DNA from: Mycolicibacterium frederiksbergense
Lineage (GTDB): Bacteria; Actinomycetota; Actinomycetes; Mycobacteriales; Mycobacteriaceae
Direction: 5' to 3'
Length of the DNA: 64,000 bases
Assembly: GCF_012223425.1 (NCBI RefSeq)
Contig: NZ_CP038799.1
Location: forward strand, 4,944,249 to 5,008,248
This document shows, in pieces, positions 8,443 through 17,336 of the stretch (the first letter of the stretch is position 1; each line of letters opens with the position of its first letter). The translations under genes were made by a program, and so were the position numbers. The notes beneath the pieces are model-generated. The model was not told where the DNA came from. It saw nothing but the letters and a program-made list of their open reading frames with translations, and made no database searches.

Positions 8443-9087
8443 ATGAGCACTCTGCACAAGGTCAAGGCCTACTTCGGTATGGCGCCGATGGACGATTACG
8501 ACGACGAGTACTACGACGACGAGCGTGGGCCGCGTGCGTACCCGCGACGCGCCGCCGAAGAGCGTTTCGAGGACGAGGGTTACGGCCGCGAGCCCCGGGC
8601 GTTCGACGACCGGATTCCGGCCCGCGAGTACGACGACGTCCCCGGCGCGTACCGCGGCGGCTACGGTGACGCCCCGCGCTTCGAGGGTCGGCTGCGCACG
8701 CCCCGCGAGTTCGACCGCCCGGCGCCGCGCTTCGCGGGTGCTCCCACCCGCGGCGCGCTCGCCATGGAACCGCGACGGATGGCCGAGCTGTTCGAGGCCG
8801 GCAGCCCGCTGGCCAAGATCACCACGCTGCGCCCCAAGGATTACAGCGAGGCGCGCACCATCGGTGAGCGTTTCCGTGACGGCACCCCGGTGATCATGGA
8901 CCTGGTGTCGATGGACAACGCGGACGCCAAGCGACTGGTCGATTTCGCCGCCGGCCTCGCGTTCGCGCTGCGCGGATCCTTCGACAAGGTCGCCACCAAG
9001 GTGTTCCTGCTCTCACCGGCCGATATCGACGTCAGCGCCGACGAGCGCCGCCGGATCGCCGAGGCCGGTTTCTACTCCTACCAGTAG
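8443..9087 (+). CDS. sepF: SepF, FtsZ-membrane tether
   Basis: SepF tethers FtsZ to the membrane and is essential in mycobacteria, which lack FtsA. The 214-aa product starts MSTLHKVKAYFGMAPMDDYD; the short N-terminal amphipathic helix is the membrane anchor. An acidic, Arg- and Tyr-rich linker (20-105) follows, then the globular SepF/DUF552 domain (about 110-205) with ITTLRPKDYSEARTIGE and a C-terminal GSFDKVATKVFLLSP. A good ribosome binding site (AAAGGGGCAGG) precedes the ATG. A 64-base gap from yggS suggests its own promoter. Confidence 0.96.
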   Translation: MSTLHKVKAYFGMAPMDDYDDEYYDDERGPRAYPRRAAEERFEDEGYGREPRAFDDRIPAREYDDVPGAYRGGYGDAPRFEGRLRTPREFDRPAPRFAGAPTRGALAMEPRRMAELFEAGSPLAKITTLRPKDYSEARTIGERFRDGTPVIMDLVSMDNADAKRLVDFAAGLAFALRGSFDKVATKVFLLSPADIDVSADERRRIAEAGFYSYQ

Positions 9088-9237
9088 GGCCTCGGCCTAC
9101 TACGGCATTGCGCCACCCAGTCCGTTCCGGTCCGCCAGGTAGGCTGACGTCCTGGGATCGCATGCTTGTCCCACCTGCTCGAATGTCCCTATACCTGCCC
9201 GTCTGTGTATGCAGTAGTGAGGTCGGCTCAGTTGTCG

Positions 9238-9534
9238 ATGGTCTTTCAAATCCTGGGTTTTGTGCTGTTCGTCTTCTGGCTGTTGCTCATCGCCCGGGTC
9301 GTTGTCGAATTCATCCGGTCGTTCAGTCGCGACTGGCAGCCCAGCGGTGCCACGGTGGTGGTGCTGGAACTCATCCTCAGCGTCACCGATCCGCCGGTGA
9401 AACTGCTGCGCCGGATCATCCCGCAGCTCACCATCGGCGCGGTGCGATTCGACCTGTCGATCATGGTGTTGTTGCTGGTCGCGTTCATCGGCATGCAGCT
9501 GGCATTCGGTGCCGCAGCCAGCGCCACCATCTGA
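9238..9534 (+). CDS. YggT family membrane protein
   Basis: A small protein of 98 aa with two hydrophobic helices (about residues 3-25 and 70-93) and the YggT motif VTDPPVKLLRRIIP between them. The ATG at 9238 (MVFQILGFVLF) matches the start of Rv2146c-type homologues; longer in-frame starts at 9166 or 9217 have no support. Found between sepF and wag31 in most actinobacteria, so it is probably linked to division or polar growth, but the exact function is unknown. Confidence 0.88.
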   Translation: MVFQILGFVLFVFWLLLIARVVVEFIRSFSRDWQPSGATVVVLELILSVTDPPVKLLRRIIPQLTIGAVRFDLSIMVLLLVAFIGMQLAFGAAASATI

Positions 9535-9699
9535 GCGGAATCGTCACCGCGGGTCACTGTCGAACATTGAAATTCGCTCTTATTTATGAACCTCAAGTGC
9601 AACCGTAGAGTCTGCTGTGACAGGATGGACGCCAGTTACTTCTACTGACGCTCTACACTTCGAAACCGGTTGACGGTCCAGACTTCAAGGGGGCAGACA

Positions 9700-10530
9700 A
9701 TGCCGCTCACTCCAGCCGACGTTCACAACGTCGCATTCAGTAAGCCGCCGATCGGCAAGCGCGGCTACAACGAGGACGAGGTAGACGCCTTCCTCGACCT
9801 GGTCGAGAACGAGCTGACCAGGCTCATCGAGGAGAATGCCGACCTGCGTCAGCGGGTGTCCGAGCTCGACTCGGAGCTTGCCGGTGCGCGTTCCGGTGGC
9901 GGGATCCAGGCGACGCAGACGATCCCGCCCTACCAGGCCCCGCAGCCGGAGCCCGAGCCCGAGCCGGTCCAGCCGGTGTACGAGGCGCCCGCGCCGGTGG
10001 CACCCGTGGTGCAGCAAGCCCCGGTCTCCGAGGATTCGCATCTGCGGGCGGCCAAGGTGCTCAGCCTGGCCCAGGACACCGCGGACCGCCTGACCGGTAC
10101 GGCCAAGGCCGAGTCGGACAAGCTGCTCGCCGATGCCCGCGCCGAGGCCGACGCCCTGGTCAGTGAGGCGCGCAGCACCGCCGAGACGACCGTCGCCGAC
10201 GCCCGCGCCAAGGCCGACGCCCTGCTGTCTGATGCCCAGACCCGCTCCGAGACGCAGCTGCGTCAGGCGCAGGAGAAGGCCGATGCCCTGCAGGCCGACG
10301 CCGAGCGCAAGCACTCCGAGATCATGGGCACCATCAACCAGCAGCGCACCGTGCTGGAGGGCCGACTCGAGCAGCTGCGCACCTTCGAACGCGAGTACCG
10401 CACCCGCCTCAAGACCTACCTGGAGTCTCAGCTCGAAGAGCTGGGCCAGCGCGGTTCCGCGGCACCGGTCGATTCCGCTGCCGGTAACGAGGGCGGCGGC
10501 TTCAACCAGTTCAACCGGGGTAACAACTGA
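9700..10530 (+). CDS. wag31: Wag31/DivIVA, polar growth scaffold
   Basis: Wag31 is the coiled-coil polar scaffold that organises the elongation machinery of mycobacteria. The 276-aa product has the DivIVA lipid-binding domain (MPLTPADVHNVAFSKPPIGK at the start), a Pro/Glu linker (about 73-115) and a long coiled coil (115-255), ending NQFNRGNN. Thr72 in QATQT appears to correspond to the PknA/B phosphosite of M. tuberculosis Wag31, by alignment from memory. The ATG at 9700 follows GGGGGCAG; an upstream in-frame start at 9670 is disfavoured. A TANNNT -10 candidate (TACACT, 9654-9659) lies upstream. Confidence 0.97.
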   Translation: MPLTPADVHNVAFSKPPIGKRGYNEDEVDAFLDLVENELTRLIEENADLRQRVSELDSELAGARSGGGIQATQTIPPYQAPQPEPEPEPVQPVYEAPAPVAPVVQQAPVSEDSHLRAAKVLSLAQDTADRLTGTAKAESDKLLADARAEADALVSEARSTAETTVADARAKADALLSDAQTRSETQLRQAQEKADALQADAERKHSEIMGTINQQRTVLEGRLEQLRTFEREYRTRLKTYLESQLEELGQRGSAAPVDSAAGNEGGGFNQFNRGNN

Positions 10531-10558
10531 CCGGCCCAGCACCGGCTAAGTTCGTCGC

Positions 10559-10951
10559 ATGCTGATCATTGCGCTCGTTCTCGCTGTCATCGGTCTGGTC
10601 GCCCTGGTGGCCGCCGTCGTCACCAGCAACGAGCTGATCGCCTGGGTGTGCATCGGTGCCAGCGTCATCGGCGTGCTGTTGCTCATCGCCGATGCGCTGC
10701 GTTCCCGGCGCGACGGTGACCCCGACGTGGATGCCGCCGACGCGGACGAGGACGAGCAGGGTGTCCAGGATTACCCCGAGGAGCCGGAAATGACCGAGTC
10801 CGAGCCGATGGCGTCCGATCCGGCCGAGTCCGACACGGCCGCGTCGGAACCCGAGGTCGCCGGCGTGACCGACACCGAGGATGCCGCCGACGACACGTCC
10901 GGCGGCTCGGTCGAGATCTCGCCCGACCCCGAGGAAACCCCGAAGAGCTAG
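10559..10951 (+). CDS. Small membrane protein with acidic tail (Rv2144c-like)
   Basis: The 130-aa product has two transmembrane helices (about residues 2-23 and 27-46), a basic RSRR stop-transfer segment and a strongly acidic, disordered C-terminal tail (52-130). No catalytic motif is visible. It occupies the position of Rv2144c just after wag31, so a role near the cell pole is possible but unproven. Its stop shares the four bases CTAG (10948-10951) with the stop of the convergent phosphoribosyltransferase gene. Confidence 0.78.
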   Translation: MLIIALVLAVIGLVALVAAVVTSNELIAWVCIGASVIGVLLLIADALRSRRDGDPDVDAADADEDEQGVQDYPEEPEMTESEPMASDPAESDTAASEPEVAGVTDTEDAADDTSGGSVEISPDPEETPKS

Positions 10952-11595
10952 GGGCGCCGGGCCAGCAGCGCACGCACTTCGTCGTCGCTGGTCTGGGTGA
11001 AATCGGCGTAGGCCTGCCCGACCGCCCGGAAGTCCGGCGGTTCGTCCAGGCACACCAACTCGTCGGCCTCACGGCCGACCAGGCGGGTCGCGGTGCGTGA
11101 AGCCACCGGGACCGCCACCACCACGCGCGCAGCTCCCAGGGCCCGAACGGCCCGGATCGCGGCGAGCATGCTCGCGCCGGTGGCGATGCCGTCGTCGACC
11201 AGGATCGCGGTGCGCCCGGCCAGTTCCGGGGACTCCCCGACACCGTATGCCGCCTCGCGGCGGCGCAACTCCAGGCGCTCGCGCTCGATGACCTCGCGCA
11301 GCTGGTCTTCGGTGACCGCCTGGCTGCGGATCACATCCTCGTTGCGTACCACCGTGCCGCCGGTGGCCAGCGCCCCCATCGCCAGTTCGGGCCAGTGCGG
11401 CAGGCCGAGCTTGCGGACCAGAAAGGCATGGAACACCAGGCCGAGCGCGGCCGCGACCTCCCAGCCGACCGGGACGCCGCCGCGCGCCAGCCCCAGCACC
11501 ACCGTTCCCGCCGCGCCACGATGGTGCGCCAACCCGGACGCCAGCACCCGGCCGGCTTCCCGGCGGTTCAGAAAGCCGGCGGCCGTTTCTCCCAT
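10948..11595 (-). CDS. Phosphoribosyltransferase-domain protein
   Basis: The 215-aa product is a type I phosphoribosyltransferase-like protein. It has the PRPP-binding loop ILVDDGIATGASM (near residues 141-153), the N-terminal GLARGGVPVGWEVA segment and an ALATGGTVV stretch between them. These stand-alone proteins (homologue of Rv2143) are annotated as phosphoribosyltransferases of unknown substrate. The start at 11595 (MGETAAGFLNRREAG) is chosen; the reading frame stays open far upstream over the neighbouring divergent gene, which is a shadow effect. Convergent with the small membrane protein gene. Confidence 0.85.
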   Translation of the reverse strand: MGETAAGFLNRREAGRVLASGLAHHRGAAGTVVLGLARGGVPVGWEVAAALGLVFHAFLVRKLGLPHWPELAMGALATGGTVVRNEDVIRSQAVTEDQLREVIERERLELRRREAAYGVGESPELAGRTAILVDDGIATGASMLAAIRAVRALGAARVVVAVPVASRTATRLVGREADELVCLDEPPDFRAVGQAYADFTQTSDDEVRALLARRP

Positions 11596-11646
11596 ACGAT
11601 CCGGGGTACCCCCGGGCCGGGCGGGACCAACCAAGGGCGGACACCA

Positions 11647-12987
11647 ATGGGCATCGAGTACGACAGCATCGTCGACCATCCGATCGACGAGGTCTTCGCC
11701 TGGCACACCAGGCCCGGGGCCATGCGACGGCTGGTGCCACCCTGGCAGCCGATGACGGTGATCGCCGAGACCGACTCGCTGGCCGACGGCCAGGCGGTGC
11801 TCGGGCTGCCCGGCGGGCTGCGCTGGGTGGCCCAGCATGAGCCTGCGGAGTTCGATCCACCGCACCGATTCGTCGACACCCTGGCCGCCGACGGTCCGGC
11901 ATCCTGGCCGGCGCGGGTGATCGGCACGTGGCGGCACACCCACGAGTACGCCGAGGCGGGCACCGGCACCCGGGTGTATGACCGCATCGACGCGGTGGTT
12001 CCGGCGGCGGCGTTGCGGCCGATGTTCGTCTACCGGCACACCCAGCTGGCCGAGGATCTCGACGCGCACCGCGTGGCCGGCCTGGCGCCGATGGTGATCG
12101 CGGTGACCGGCGCCGGCGGTCTGGTCGGCGATGCCCTGACCGCGTTCCTGAGCACCGGTGGCCATCGTGTCATCCGGCTGGTGCGCGGCGCCCCGACGGG
12201 TTCCGATGAGCGCCAGTGGGATCCCCACAACCCCGCACCGGACCTGCTGGCGGGCGTGGATGCCGTCGTGCATCTGGCCGGGGCCTCGATTGCGGGACGG
12301 TTCACCGATGCGCACCGCGCCGCGATCCGGGACAGCCGGATCGGGCCCACCCGCAAGCTCGCCGAGGTCGCCGCACATGTCGCCGACGGCCCCAAGATCT
12401 TCGTCAGCGCCTCGGCCGTCGGCTATTACGGCTACGAGCGCGGGGACTCGCTGCTCACCGAGGACGCCACGATGGGCGGCGGGTTCCTCGCCGACGTGGT
12501 GGCCGACTGGGAGGCCGCGACCGAACCCGCCGCGGCCGCAGGCCTACGCGTGGTCAACGTCCGCACCGGTGTGGTCCAGTCCGCCCGTGGCGGCACCCTG
12601 CGACTGCTGCGCCCACTGTTCGCCGCCGGTCTTGGCGGCCGACTGGGCAGCGGAACGCAATGGCTGTCCTGGATCGGCATCGACGATCTACTCGACGTGT
12701 ATCACCGTGCGCTGTACGACGCCCGGTTGGCGGGACCGGTGAACGCGGTGGCGCCAGAACCGGTGCGCAACAACGACTACACCGCCGCACTGGGCAGGGT
12801 GCTGCATCGGCCGACGCTGCTGCCGGTACCGTCCTTCGGTCCGAAGCTACTGCTGGGCGCCCAAGGCGCCCGGGAACTCGCCGAGGCCGATCAGCGGGTG
12901 GTGCCGGCCAAGCTGGCCGGGTTGGGCCATACCTTCCGTCGCCCCGTCATCGACGCGGCGCTCGCTCACGAACTGGGGCACGGCTGA
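11647..12987 (+). CDS. SRPBCC domain fused to NAD(P)-dependent epimerase (TIGR01777/YfcH family)
   Basis: The 446-aa product has an N-terminal START-like SRPBCC domain (about 1-145, beginning MGIEYDSIVDHPIDEVFAWH) fused to a short-chain epimerase of the YfcH/SulA-like family (150-446). The Rossmann signature is VTGAGGLVGDALTAFL. The segment LAGASIAGRFTDAHRA and the YYGY-containing active-site region are typical, and the C-terminus matches the DUF1731 domain (PVPSFGPKLLLGAQG). The substrate is unknown. The ATG at 11647 is taken because the SRPBCC domain begins there. Confidence 0.87.
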   Translation: MGIEYDSIVDHPIDEVFAWHTRPGAMRRLVPPWQPMTVIAETDSLADGQAVLGLPGGLRWVAQHEPAEFDPPHRFVDTLAADGPASWPARVIGTWRHTHEYAEAGTGTRVYDRIDAVVPAAALRPMFVYRHTQLAEDLDAHRVAGLAPMVIAVTGAGGLVGDALTAFLSTGGHRVIRLVRGAPTGSDERQWDPHNPAPDLLAGVDAVVHLAGASIAGRFTDAHRAAIRDSRIGPTRKLAEVAAHVADGPKIFVSASAVGYYGYERGDSLLTEDATMGGGFLADVVADWEAATEPAAAAGLRVVNVRTGVVQSARGGTLRLLRPLFAAGLGGRLGSGTQWLSWIGIDDLLDVYHRALYDARLAGPVNAVAPEPVRNNDYTAALGRVLHRPTLLPVPSFGPKLLLGAQGARELAEADQRVVPAKLAGLGHTFRRPVIDAALAHELGHG

Positions 12988-13694
12988 CGCGCCGTATATG
13001 CCAGGAAGCCCTGTACCAGGCGCCTGATCCGCCGGGCCGCATCATCATGTAATTCGGCTGTGCGCGAACGTAACTCATCGTGGGTGCAGCCGCCCAGGGT
13101 GGCCTCGCCGGCTTCGCGGTCATCGTCGAGCCAGAGTTCGAGCAGCGCCGGATCCAGTTCGGGATGGAACTGCAGCGCCACCGACCGACCGAGAGTGAAG
13201 GCCTGCGAAGTGCCCGGTGTCCGTCCGATCTCGGTGGCGCCCGGCGGCAGCGTCCAGCGGTCGAAATGCCATTCGAACCACGGGCCGTCCGGGATCAGCT
13301 CGTGGCGATCGGATTCCAATTCATACCAGCCGATCTCGGGGGTTTCCGAACGGAAGACGCTGCCGCCGAAGGCCTGCGCCAGGAGTTGCCCGCCGAAGCA
13401 GACGCCGAGGGTCGGGATGCCGGCGGCCGCGGCCTGGCGGACCAGTTCGGTCTCCGCGCCCACCCAGGTGGCCCTGAGGGCTTCGTCGTACACCGGCCAG
13501 CGTGCCCCCAGCGGCACGATGACGTCAAAGCCGGTGGGGTCGGGAAAGTCGACGGCGACGGCCGGGTCGGCGGTCCGTGACGACGGCACGACCTCGAAGG
13601 TGTGCACGTCGTAGCCGGCGTCGGTGAACGCCTCGCCGAGCATCGCCTCGGTCGCGATGGGGTCGTTGTAGAGGAAAAGAACTGTGGGGGCCAC
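12966..13694 (-). CDS. Class I glutamine amidotransferase-like protein
   Basis: The 242-aa product shows a GATase1 fold. The nucleophile elbow is LGVCFGGQLLAQAFGG (Cys near residue 99) and the catalytic His/Glu are in LQFHPELD. The C-terminal extension (190-242) is acidic/Arg-rich. Such free-standing amidotransferase domains often hydrolyse gamma-glutamyl amides or detoxify small metabolites; the substrate cannot be told. Its 3' end overlaps the convergent epimerase gene by 22 bp. The lipoprotein gene downstream starts a separate - strand group. Confidence 0.82.
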   Translation of the reverse strand: MAPTVLFLYNDPIATEAMLGEAFTDAGYDVHTFEVVPSSRTADPAVAVDFPDPTGFDVIVPLGARWPVYDEALRATWVGAETELVRQAAAAGIPTLGVCFGGQLLAQAFGGSVFRSETPEIGWYELESDRHELIPDGPWFEWHFDRWTLPPGATEIGRTPGTSQAFTLGRSVALQFHPELDPALLELWLDDDREAGEATLGGCTHDELRSRTAELHDDAARRIRRLVQGFLAYTARQPCPSS

Positions 13695-13703
13695 CGGACA
13701 AAT

Positions 13704-14930
13704 CTACTTCGGCGCGCCCGGCGGTGTCGGGGGAGCGTCGTCGGGGGCCAGTTCCGCCCCGACCGCACGGAACAGCGCCTCGGCCGCGTTCGGATAATCG
13801 CCGGTGTCGTCGAAGGCCTCGGGCAGATAGGTGACCGCGATCGCGACGGCGATCTTCTTCGCCGGCAGGTACGCCGCGACCCCGGACTGGCCGGCGAACA
13901 ACGGGTTCTGCAGCAGCCAGCCACCGGAGATGACGATGCCGACACCGTAGGTATAGCCCTCGGTCTGCGGTGCGCAGGTGGGGCAGCCCGGTAGGGCGAA
14001 GGTTCTACCGCGCAGGTCCGGTGCGGTCATCGTCTGATACGACTCGCGGGTCAGCAGCGTGCCCGAACCGATGGCGGCGGCGCCGGCCTCCATATCGTAG
14101 ATGTTCGTGGTCTGCACGGCGCCGCGGGTGATCGTCCAGGACGGGTTCCAGAAGGTGGACTCCTCGTAAAAGGCTGTGCCGCTGGGGATGCCGAGCGTTT
14201 CGCGGCGTTCCGAGGTGAATGCGTGCAAGGTCGGCGCGGGTACCTCGGCGGTGAACGAGTTGGCGGTGCTGGTCAGTCCCAGCGGGCCCAACACCTCGTC
14301 GGCCAGCAGGTCGGCCATATCGCGGCCGGTGGCCTTCTCCAGCGCCAGCCCGAGTAGTACGTAATTGGTGTGGGCGTAGTTCCAGTTGGTGCCCGACGGA
14401 TAGTACAGCGGCTTGGCGGTCGCGAATCGCAGTAGCTCCTCGGGCGCCCACTGTCGGAAAGGGTTGTCGTAGAACGCTTTCTGAAACTCCTCGTTGCCGA
14501 TCACATAGTCGGCGTACCCGGAGGTCATCCGGGCGAGCTGGCCCAGGGTCACCCGATCGGCGTGCGGGGTGTCGGGCAGCCATGTCGAGAGTTTGTCGTC
14601 GAGGCTGACCGTGCCGCGCTCGACCAGCTTCAGCAGCACGGTGGCCACATAGGAGATCGCCACCGCACCGTTGCGGAAGTGCATGGCTTCGGTGGCGGGC
14701 ACACCCGTCATGGATTCACCGAAAGCGCGGGTCAGCACCTCCTGACCATTCTCGGTGACCCGGATCAGAACGGCCTTGAGGTGCCCACGTGTCATTGCCT
14801 CGTCGACGATGCGGGCCACCGCATCGGCCTGACCGGGATCGGTGCGGCTTTGAGGTCGGCCGGCTCCGGTCGAGCACCCGGCCAGCACCACAAGGGTGAG
14901 CAGCACCGCAAGCGCACGCCGGATACTCAT
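13704..14930 (-). CDS. Lipoprotein of the serine beta-lactamase-like family, catalytic motif lost
   Basis: The 408-aa product has a lipoprotein signal peptide with lipobox LAGC (Cys near residue 20), then a beta-lactamase/D-Ala-D-Ala peptidase fold. Recognisable segments are VTLGQLARMTSGYADY, NWNYAHTNYVLLGLALEK and YGVGIVISG. The SxxK motif expected after MHFR is replaced: MHFRNGAVAISYVATVLLK has Ala where the nucleophilic Ser should be and Ile where the Lys should be, and the YxN motif reads YAH. It resembles mycobacterial lipoproteins such as LpqK (from memory) and is probably a non-hydrolytic binding protein. The gene follows a two-component system on the same strand. Confidence 0.83.
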   Translation of the reverse strand: MSIRRALAVLLTLVVLAGCSTGAGRPQSRTDPGQADAVARIVDEAMTRGHLKAVLIRVTENGQEVLTRAFGESMTGVPATEAMHFRNGAVAISYVATVLLKLVERGTVSLDDKLSTWLPDTPHADRVTLGQLARMTSGYADYVIGNEEFQKAFYDNPFRQWAPEELLRFATAKPLYYPSGTNWNYAHTNYVLLGLALEKATGRDMADLLADEVLGPLGLTSTANSFTAEVPAPTLHAFTSERRETLGIPSGTAFYEESTFWNPSWTITRGAVQTTNIYDMEAGAAAIGSGTLLTRESYQTMTAPDLRGRTFALPGCPTCAPQTEGYTYGVGIVISGGWLLQNPLFAGQSGVAAYLPAKKIAVAIAVTYLPEAFDDTGDYPNAAEALFRAVGAELAPDDAPPTPPGAPK

Positions 14931-14937
14931 GGGTGCC

Positions 14938-15606
14938 TCAACCCGCGGTGCGGTAGCGGCGCTCCGGCCGGCCCACGCCGTACTGCAGACGGAGTTCCAG
15001 CGCGCCGGCGGCCAGATAGTGCTCCAGGTAGCGGCGGGCGCTGACCCGGGAGATCCCGACCAGATCGGCACATTCGGCGGCCGAGACCTCGTCGGCCGCA
15101 CGTACCGCGTCGAGCACCAGGCGCCCGGTCTCGGCGCCGAGCCCCTTCGGTAGGACCTCGGGCGCGGCGGCCGTCGCGGGGCCGCCGAAAAGTGCGTCGA
15201 TCATCGACTGGTCCGCCCCGCCGTCGGCGGCCAGCGCGTCGGCCCGGGCGGCGAAGGCGGTCAGCTTGGCCTGCAACTGGTCGAACTCGAAGGGTTTGAT
15301 CAGATAGTCGGCCGCACCGCCGTCCAGGGCGCCGCGGACGGTGTCCAGCTCACGGGCCGCGGTGATCATGATGACGCCGACGTGATCGCCTTCGGCGCGC
15401 AACCTGTGCAGTACCTCCAGGCCCGTCATATCGGGCAGGTACACATCCAGCAGGATCAGGTGCGGCTGGTGGGCCGCTGCCGCCGCGAGCGCCTCAGTGC
15501 CGCTGCGGGCCACCGCGACCGGCTGGAAACCCTCGATTCGCTGCACGAACCGGCGGTGGATCTCGGCCACCATGAAATCGTCGTCGACGATCAGCACATC
15601 ACGCAC
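14938..15606 (-). CDS. CitB/DcuR-type response regulator
   Basis: The 222-aa product has an N-terminal receiver domain with acidic pocket VDDDFMVAEIH, phospho-acceptor Asp in LLDVYLPDMTG and the conserved Lys in DYLIKPFEF. A C-terminal helix-turn-helix follows, with SAAECADLVGISRVSARRYL. This is the layout of regulators paired with citrate/dicarboxylate-sensing kinases. The GTG at 15606 is chosen because it overlaps the kinase stop by 8 nt; the frame is open further upstream inside the kinase gene. The likely target is the divergent tctCBA operon. Confidence 0.88.
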   Translation of the reverse strand: MRDVLIVDDDFMVAEIHRRFVQRIEGFQPVAVARSGTEALAAAAAHQPHLILLDVYLPDMTGLEVLHRLRAEGDHVGVIMITAARELDTVRGALDGGAADYLIKPFEFDQLQAKLTAFAARADALAADGGADQSMIDALFGGPATAAAPEVLPKGLGAETGRLVLDAVRAADEVSAAECADLVGISRVSARRYLEHYLAAGALELRLQYGVGRPERRYRTAG

Positions 15607-17269
15607 GGGCTGACTCGCTGCTTCCCCGGCGCTGCCCTCGCCCGGCCGCCAGCGCCGACTCCGGTAGCCGAACCACGAACGACGCACCACCGCCGGGCGC
15701 GTCGTCGATCCGGGCGTGCCCGCCGTGCTGGGCTGTCACCAGCCGCACCAGGGCCAGCCCGATCCCTCTTTTCTCGGCGGGCCCACCCGCACCCTCGGAT
15801 TTCGAGGTGACACCGCGGGCGAACACCAGTTCCCGACGTTCAGGTGGCACACCCGGACCGGAATCGGTGACCGCCATCAGCAGGCCGTCGGTGTCATCGA
15901 CGTGCACGGTCACCTGGGCGCGCTCGGAGCCCATCGAGACGTCGACGGCATTGTCGATCAGATTGCCCAGCACGGTGATCGCATCGGTGGCCAGCGCCGG
16001 CGGCAGCGCGCGCAGGTGACTGTCGGTGTGCAGGCTCAGCGTCACCCCGCTCTCGGCGGCCAGCGATGTCTTGGCGATCAGCAGGGCCGCCACCGCAGGG
16101 TCGGAAACCCGTTGGGTGACAGCATCGTTGAGCTCGGCGCGGCGCCGCGTCAGGGTGCCCACCAGATCGTGCACCGCGTCGAACTCGCCCAGCTGGACCA
16201 GGCCGGAGATGGTGTGCAACTGATTGGCGAACTCATGGGTCTGGGCCCGCAGGGTGTCGGTGACACTGCGGTGCGAGGACAACTGCGCCTGCAGGGCCGC
16301 CAGTTCGGTGCTGTCACGCATCGTGGTCACGGTACCGATACGCCGGCCCTGGCTGCTGGCCGCGCGCCGATTCAGCGCCAGTACCCGGCTGCGGGTGGCG
16401 ATCACGACATCGTTCTCACCTTCCCCGGAGAGCAGGAAGTCCACCACCGCCTGCTCGAGGCCGACGGCGTCGGCGCGTCGGCCGACGCTGTCGGTGCCGA
16501 TCTCCAGCAGTTCCTGCGCGCTGTCGTTGAGCACCGTGATCACCCCGTCGGGGTTCACCGCCACCACCCCCTCACGGATGCTGTGCAGCAAGGCCTCCCG
16601 ATGATCGGCCAGGCCGGCGATCTCGGTGACCTCCAACCCGCGGGTGTGCCGTTTGATGCGGCGCGACAGCAACCAGGAGGCCGCCAGCCCGAGCACGGCA
16701 CCCAGACCCAGATAGACCAGCAGCCGTTCGCCGGCGCCGCTGAACAGCTGCCATACCGAGGGATAGCCCTCGCTGACCGAGGCGATCGCGAGCACCTCGC
16801 CGTCACTGGACAGGATCGGGACCTGCCCGATGAGGCTGTGCACGCCCGCCACGTCGGCGTCACCGAACCACGCCCGGCCCTCGTCGGCCCGGCTCGGACC
16901 CAGATCGGTCTGCACTCCGATGCGGGAGGGGTCCGTAGAAGCCCGCACCGTGCCGTCGGGGCCGAGGATCTCGGCGACGCTCGCACCCGACAGCGCCACC
17001 GCACGGTCGACGTCGGCGGCCAGGTACTTCTCGGCGAACGGATCGGAGAAACGGTCGCGCACGATCGGCGTCGAGGCCATGTTCTCGGCGACGGCGATCA
17101 TCCGCAGGCCGCGGACCTCGCGGAACTCGCTGGTCGACTGCGCCACCGATACCGCCGCGACGGCAACGAGCACCACCGCGACGACGACCAGCTGAAACAC
17201 CAGGAACTGCCCGGCGAGGCTGCGGCTCCAGCTCGTGTTCTTAATGACCACTACTTCCTTTGCGTCCAT
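15599..17269 (-). CDS. CitA/DcuS-type sensor histidine kinase
   Basis: The 556-aa product has a transmembrane helix (about residues 17-40), a periplasmic PAS-like (PDC) sensing domain (40-170), a second helix (about 178-200), a cytoplasmic PAS domain (210-320) and a catalytic part with the phospho-acceptor in RAQTHEFANQLHTISGL. ATP-binding motifs NLIDNAVDVS, DSGPGVP and GIGLALV follow. This is the architecture of kinases that sense extracellular citrate or C4-dicarboxylates. The ATG at 17269 is preferred; a GTG at 17287 would put the start inside an inverted repeat. Probably controls tctCBA. Confidence 0.87.
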   Translation of the reverse strand: MDAKEVVVIKNTSWSRSLAGQFLVFQLVVVAVVLVAVAAVSVAQSTSEFREVRGLRMIAVAENMASTPIVRDRFSDPFAEKYLAADVDRAVALSGASVAEILGPDGTVRASTDPSRIGVQTDLGPSRADEGRAWFGDADVAGVHSLIGQVPILSSDGEVLAIASVSEGYPSVWQLFSGAGERLLVYLGLGAVLGLAASWLLSRRIKRHTRGLEVTEIAGLADHREALLHSIREGVVAVNPDGVITVLNDSAQELLEIGTDSVGRRADAVGLEQAVVDFLLSGEGENDVVIATRSRVLALNRRAASSQGRRIGTVTTMRDSTELAALQAQLSSHRSVTDTLRAQTHEFANQLHTISGLVQLGEFDAVHDLVGTLTRRRAELNDAVTQRVSDPAVAALLIAKTSLAAESGVTLSLHTDSHLRALPPALATDAITVLGNLIDNAVDVSMGSERAQVTVHVDDTDGLLMAVTDSGPGVPPERRELVFARGVTSKSEGAGGPAEKRGIGLALVRLVTAQHGGHARIDDAPGGGASFVVRLPESALAAGRGQRRGSSESARA

Positions 17270-17272
17270 ATC

Positions 17273-17326
17273 AGTGACCTGAGTCACTACTGGGTCCAGT
17301 ATTGCTGAGCATCACAAACAAGTGAT
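17273..17326. promoter_or_regulatory. Three inverted repeats in the tct/two-component divergent promoter region
   Basis: Three palindromes lie between the kinase and tctC: AGTGAC-CTGA-GTCACT (17273-17288), ACTGG-GT-CCAGT (17289-17300) and ATCAC-AAACAA-GTGAT (17311-17326). The first has the GTGA-N6-TCAC core of CRP-family sites. The others could be response regulator sites. They are the obvious place for citrate or tricarboxylate-dependent control of both divergent transcripts. Confidence 0.55.
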
Positions 17327-17336
17327 TGGGGACGAC

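Noticed and set aside
9084..9100. Small hairpin at the sepF stop (GTAGGGCC-TC-GGCCTAC) as terminator
   Set aside because: Stem is short with a bulge and overlaps the stop codon; no T run.
15716..17308. 530-aa open frame on the + strand opposite the sensor kinase
   Set aside because: Gln/His/Arg-rich shadow; the - strand product has complete kinase motifs.
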